Shown: positions 61,288 to 64,000 of the stretch, piece by piece
Layout: the number at the start of each line of letters is the position of its first letter
Position numbering within the stretch: position 1 is the stretch's first letter
Assembly: GCA_035626475.1 (NCBI GenBank)
Contig: DASPNP010000027.1
Coordinates: 13,760-77,759 of the forward strand
Reading direction: 5' to 3'
Source: DASPKT01 sp035626475
GTDB lineage: Bacteria > Pseudomonadota > Alphaproteobacteria > Azospirillales > Azospirillaceae
DNA length: 64,000 bases
Notes under the pieces: model-generated
The model's input: the letters and a program-made list of their open reading frames with translations, nothing else
Databases searched by the model: none
Told to the model about the DNA's origin: nothing
Made by a program: the position numbers and the translations under genes

Positions 61288-61665
61288 ATGGCGAAAGGCG
61301 GGGTGAAGGAAATCGAGCGGGAAGAGGATGTCAGCGCGCCGGATCCGGCCGACGCCGCCGACCTCGCCCAGGGGCGGCTGCGGCTGGACAAGTGGCTGTG
61401 GTACGCCCGCTTCGTGAAGACCCGCAGCCTCGCCGCCAAGCTCTGCACCTCCGGCACCATCCGCTTCCAGGGAACGCCGGTCACCAAGGCCAAGCACACG
61501 GTCCGCCCGGGCGACGTGCTGACCTTTCCGCTCGGCAGCCACATCCGCGTGGTAAAGGTGCTCCAGCTCGGCAGCCGTCGCGGCCCGGCGCCCGAGGCGC
61601 GGCTGCTGTATGAGGATCTGGCGCCGCCCACGCCCGAGAACCGGCTGCCGCGGGAGACGATGTAA
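61288..61665 (+). CDS. S4-domain RNA-binding protein (Hsp15-like)
   Basis: 125-residue protein with an S4 domain: GRLRLDKWLWYARFVKTRSLAAKLCTSGTIRFQGTPVTKAKHTVRPGDVLTF. E. coli Hsp15 binds stalled 50S subunits carrying peptidyl-tRNA. A charged N-terminal extension (EREEDVSAPDPADAADLA) precedes it. ATG 61288; a GTG at 61279 overlaps the helicase stop and is an alternative. The overlapping arrangement suggests a two-gene operon for RNA/ribosome quality control. Confidence 0.9.
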   Translation: MAKGGVKEIEREEDVSAPDPADAADLAQGRLRLDKWLWYARFVKTRSLAAKLCTSGTIRFQGTPVTKAKHTVRPGDVLTFPLGSHIRVVKVLQLGSRRGPAPEARLLYEDLAPPTPENRLPRETM

Positions 61666-61672
61666 GGGGATT

Positions 61673-61862
61673 ATCCTTCTCCCCTTGCGGGAGAAGGAGG
61701 GACCCGTTGCGCAGCAACGGGGGGATGAGGGGTCGGCAGCCGTAGGCTGACGTTCTCACCCGCTGTCCAAGGATCAGCCGTCGAGCGGCCACTGCGCGGC
61801 ACCCCTCATCCCCCCACGGCTTCGCCGCGGGCCCCACCCTTCTCCCGCAAGGGGAGAAGGAT
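61673..61862. repeat. Palindromic intergenic repeat, family A, copy 2
   Basis: About 190 bp following the S4 gene. Its left half (TCCTTCTCCCCTTGCGGG through the palindrome CCGTTGCGCAGCAACGG and on to GACGTTCTC) is almost identical to the reverse complement of the right half of copy 1 at 4096-4290. The right arm repeats CTTCTCCCGCAAGGGGAGAAGG. Ends 67 bp before the M48 gene. Confidence 0.85.
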
Positions 61863-61929
61863 GTTGGTGCCTACCCCTACCCCTCGCGCCTCCCGCCCTG
61901 TAGCATCCGGCGAAACAGGGGGGGTCTGG

Positions 61930-63201
61930 ATGCGCGTACTTTTCTGCCTTTTGCCGCTGCTGGCGGCCGCCCCGGCGCTGGCGCAGGGGTTCGATCCGCA
62001 GGCGGCGACCGATGCCTATCTCGCCACCGTCCCTCCTGAGGCGCGGGCGCGGTCGGACGCCTATTTCGAGGGCGGCTACTGGATCATCCTCTGGGGGCTG
62101 CTCTACGCGATCGGCGTCTCGGCGCTGATGCTGTTCAGCGGCTACGCGGCGGCGGTGCGGAACGAGGTGTCACGGCTGGTGCGCGGCCGCCCCTTTCCGA
62201 CGGCCTTCCTGACGATCCTGGCGCTGTTCCTGACCGCCGGCGTGCTGAGCCTGCCCTGGAGCTGGTACACCGAGTTCTTCCGCGAGCACCAGTACGGCCT
62301 GTCCAACCAGACCTGGCTCGCCTGGGCGAAGGAGCTGGTGCTGGCGGGGCTGCTGGGCTCCCTCGCCATGGCGCTGCTCTTTGGCGTCTTCTACGCCCTG
62401 ATCCGACGGGCGCCGAGGGTCTGGTGGGCGTGGGGCGCCGGCGCCTCGGTCGCCTTCCTCGCGCTGAACATGCTGATCACCCCGGTCTTCCTGGCGCCCC
62501 TGTTCAACGAGTACAAGCCGGTCCGCCCCGGCCCGGTGCGCGACGCGGTGCTGTCCATGGCGCGGGCCAACGGCGTGCCGGCCGGCGATGTGTGGGAGTT
62601 CGACGCCTCGCGCCAGCACGACCGGATCAGCGCCAACGTCTCCGGCCTGCTCGGCACCACCCGCATCTCGCTGAACGACAACCTCCTGCGCCGATCCACG
62701 GCGGAGGAGGTGCAGGCGGTGATGGCGCACGAGCTGGGCCACTACGTCCTGAACCACATCTACACGCTGCTGCTGATGTTCGGCCTGATCATCCTGGGCG
62801 GGCTGTTCTTCATCGACCGGCTGTTCGGCGCCGTCCACCGCCGCTTCGGCGCGCGCTGGGGCGTGGCCGGCCTGTCCGACCCGGCGGGCCTGCCGCTGGT
62901 GGTGGCGCTGTTCCAGATCTACTTCACGCTCATGACGCCGGTGACCAACACCATCATCCGCGGGCAGGAGGCGGAGGCCGACCTGTTCGGGCTGAACGCC
63001 GCCCGCCAACCCGACGCCTTCGCCACCGTGGCGCTGAAGCTCGGCCAGTACCGCAAGCTGGACCCGTCGCCGCTCGAGGAGTTCGTCTTCTTCGACCACC
63101 CGTCGGGCCGTAGCCGCATCCTCATGGCCATGCGCTTCAAGGCCGAGCAGGAGGGGGTGGGCGAGCCGCAGCTGCAGATGGGGGCGCTCCATGACCGCTG
63201 A
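61930..63201 (+). CDS. M48 family metallopeptidase (Ste24/CAAX-protease-like)
   Basis: 423-residue inner-membrane zinc protease. Several membrane helices (residues about 30-50, 85-105, 130-150, 175-195, and 270-295). The zinc motif HELGH is at His267 in VMAHELGHYVLNH; the third ligand Glu lies in RGQEAEADLFGLNAARQ. Matches Ste24-type CAAX proteases, which in bacteria clear abnormal membrane proteins. The signal-like start MRVLFCLLPLLAAAPALA is probably a cleaved or anchoring segment. The last 11 bp overlap the YjbR-like gene. ATG 61930 chosen over 61861, which lies in the repeat. Confidence 0.9.
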   Translation: MRVLFCLLPLLAAAPALAQGFDPQAATDAYLATVPPEARARSDAYFEGGYWIILWGLLYAIGVSALMLFSGYAAAVRNEVSRLVRGRPFPTAFLTILALFLTAGVLSLPWSWYTEFFREHQYGLSNQTWLAWAKELVLAGLLGSLAMALLFGVFYALIRRAPRVWWAWGAGASVAFLALNMLITPVFLAPLFNEYKPVRPGPVRDAVLSMARANGVPAGDVWEFDASRQHDRISANVSGLLGTTRISLNDNLLRRSTAEEVQAVMAHELGHYVLNHIYTLLLMFGLIILGGLFFIDRLFGAVHRRFGARWGVAGLSDPAGLPLVVALFQIYFTLMTPVTNTIIRGQEAEADLFGLNAARQPDAFATVALKLGQYRKLDPSPLEEFVFFDHPSGRSRILMAMRFKAEQEGVGEPQLQMGALHDR

Positions 63202-63565
63202 ACCGATAGAGGCCCTGTCGCCCGTCGAGGCGAGCTTGCGCGACCTCGCCCTCTCCCTGCCCGAGGCGACCGAGGATTTCCCCTGGGGCGAGCGGGTGGC
63301 GAAGGTGAAGGGCAAGGTCTTCGTCTTCCTCGGAAAACCCAAGGAGGGCGGCATCAGCCTCAGCCTGAAGCTGCCGCAATCCGCCCCCTTCGCCCTGGAG
63401 CAGCCGGGTGCCAGCCCCACCGGCTACGGGCTGGGCCGTTCGGGCTGGGTCACCTTCCGCTACGCTGTCGGCGAGGAGCCCGACCTGGAGCGGCTGCGCC
63501 ACTGGCTGCTGGAGAGCTACCGGGCGGTGGCGCCGAAGAAGCTGGGCGCGCTCGCCGCTCTCTGA
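63191..63565 (+). CDS. MmcQ/YjbR-family protein
   Basis: 124 residues with the YjbR/MmcQ fold: LRDLALSLPEATEDFPWGERVAKVKGKVFVFLG, then ISLSLKLPQSAP and GWVTFRY, and LLESYRAVAPKKL at the end. This CyaY-like fold is described as DNA-binding in some members; the role is unknown. It overlaps the M48 gene by 11 bp and is therefore co-translated with it. Confidence 0.88.
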   Translation: MTAEPIEALSPVEASLRDLALSLPEATEDFPWGERVAKVKGKVFVFLGKPKEGGISLSLKLPQSAPFALEQPGASPTGYGLGRSGWVTFRYAVGEEPDLERLRHWLLESYRAVAPKKLGALAAL

Positions 63566-63741
63566 CGGCCCCTGACGGCGACGCATCCGACCCATGCGGC
63601 GGGGAGGGGAGGGGGAACGCTTGTTCCCGCCGGCCCGCCTCGCTATTCTCCGGCCATATTGAAACAATCTGGCGCGCCGGGGCCGCCGATTGGTTGAAAA
63701 TGGCGGCGAGAGCATCGCTGCATGAAACGGAAGAAGGTCCG

Positions 63742-64000
63742 ATGAAGCCGCGCACCCTGTACGACAAGATCTGGGACAGCCACGTCGTCCACCGGCAGGA
63801 GGACGGCACCTGCGTCCTCTACATCGACCTCCACCTCGTGCACGAGGTCACCAGCCCGCAGGCGTTCGAGGGGCTGCGCATGGCCGGCCGCAAGGTCCGC
63901 CGCCCCACGGCGACCCTGGCGGTGGCCGACCACAACGTGCCGACCAGCGCTGACCGGCTGCAGGGCATCCGCAACGAGGAGAGCCGCATCCAGGTCGAGC
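63742..64000 (+). CDS. leuC: 3-isopropylmalate dehydratase large subunit (3' partial)
   Basis: First 86 residues of LeuC, an aconitase-type enzyme of leucine biosynthesis. MKPRTLYDKIWDSHVV and LYIDLHLVHEVTSPQAFEGL are family signatures, with ADHNVPT at about residue 67 as in E. coli. The cluster-binding cysteines lie beyond the window. ATG 63742 has GAAGAAGG upstream; an in-frame ATG at 63700 is less likely. The 176-bp region before it shows no leader peptide with leucine codons and no attenuator-like hairpin. Confidence 0.96.
   Translation, partial: MKPRTLYDKIWDSHVVHRQEDGTCVLYIDLHLVHEVTSPQAFEGLRMAGRKVRRPTATLAVADHNVPTSADRLQGIRNEESRIQVE

Noticed and set aside
63566..63741. Leucine attenuator before leuC
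   Set aside because: No leader ORF rich in leucine codons and no terminator/antiterminator pair could be found.

Overview
The window is very GC-rich (about 70%) chromosomal DNA with densely packed genes on both strands, short gaps and frequent GTG/TTG starts. The gene set (HWE/HisKA_2 kinases, an MHYT sensor, DUF1289, DUF1206, DUF1902, a PRC-barrel protein, a Suv3-like helicase beside an S4 protein, phenylalanine hydroxylase with HPPD) points to an alphaproteobacterium, most likely a Rhodospirillales/Azospirillaceae-type organism. That placement is inference. I see no phage, plasmid, transposase, rRNA or CRISPR. One tRNA gene, tRNA-Arg(CCG), is present.

Layout. 1-4.1 kb: end of a membrane class III nucleotide cyclase, a HisKA_2 kinase and a family-5 solute-binding protein. 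4.3-8 kb: polA and a pteridine-reductase-like SDR. 8.2-13.1 kb: a TonB-dependent receptor divergent from an exported cyanophycinase. 13.1-15 kb: an SDR and a DsbA-fold isomerase divergent from an HxlR regulator. 15-20 kb: a GH13 alpha-glucosidase, a small outer-membrane barrel, a PRC-barrel protein and an MHYT kinase. 20-25.5 kb: tRNA-Arg, a PQQ-type sugar dehydrogenase, DUF1289, DUF1206 and a hybrid kinase. 25.6-27.8 kb: three TadE/TadG-like pilus genes. 27.9-35.6 kb: hpd with a divergent Lrp regulator, a hydrolase, a catalase-like lipoprotein, several small proteins, a LuxR regulator and phhA. 35.8-40.5 kb: a hybrid kinase with its receiver, a ClpP-fold periplasmic protein and an SDR. 40.5-44.6 kb: a giant GlmS-like protein and arsC. 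44.7-49.2 kb: two divergent kinases and a small isolated transcription unit. 49.2-56.3 kb: MBL hydrolase, PhyH dioxygenase, two cell-wall enzymes, htpG and a DUF1902 protein. 56.6-64 kb: NUDIX, an unknown exported protein, Suv3-like helicase, S4 protein, M48 protease, YjbR-like protein and the start of leuC.

How the genes fit together. Six histidine kinases, a cyclase, two response regulators and two one-component regulators make the region signalling-rich, but only one kinase has a physically coupled receiver. phhA and hpd supply two steps of phenylalanine/tyrosine catabolism. The MepK-like and L,D-transpeptidase genes form a peptidoglycan-crosslink pair. Several intergenic gaps are filled with palindromic repeats of at least three families, one of which seems to have interrupted the gene after the DUF1902 protein.

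Most unusual items: a 22-codon ORF whose ribosome binding site is a 16-nt match to the full 16S anti-Shine-Dalgarno tail, with its own candidate promoter and terminator; a 1101-residue GlmS-like enzyme with intact active sites but large extra segments; a Shine-Dalgarno sequence locked in a 9-bp hairpin; and two SDR proteins with altered catalytic residues.
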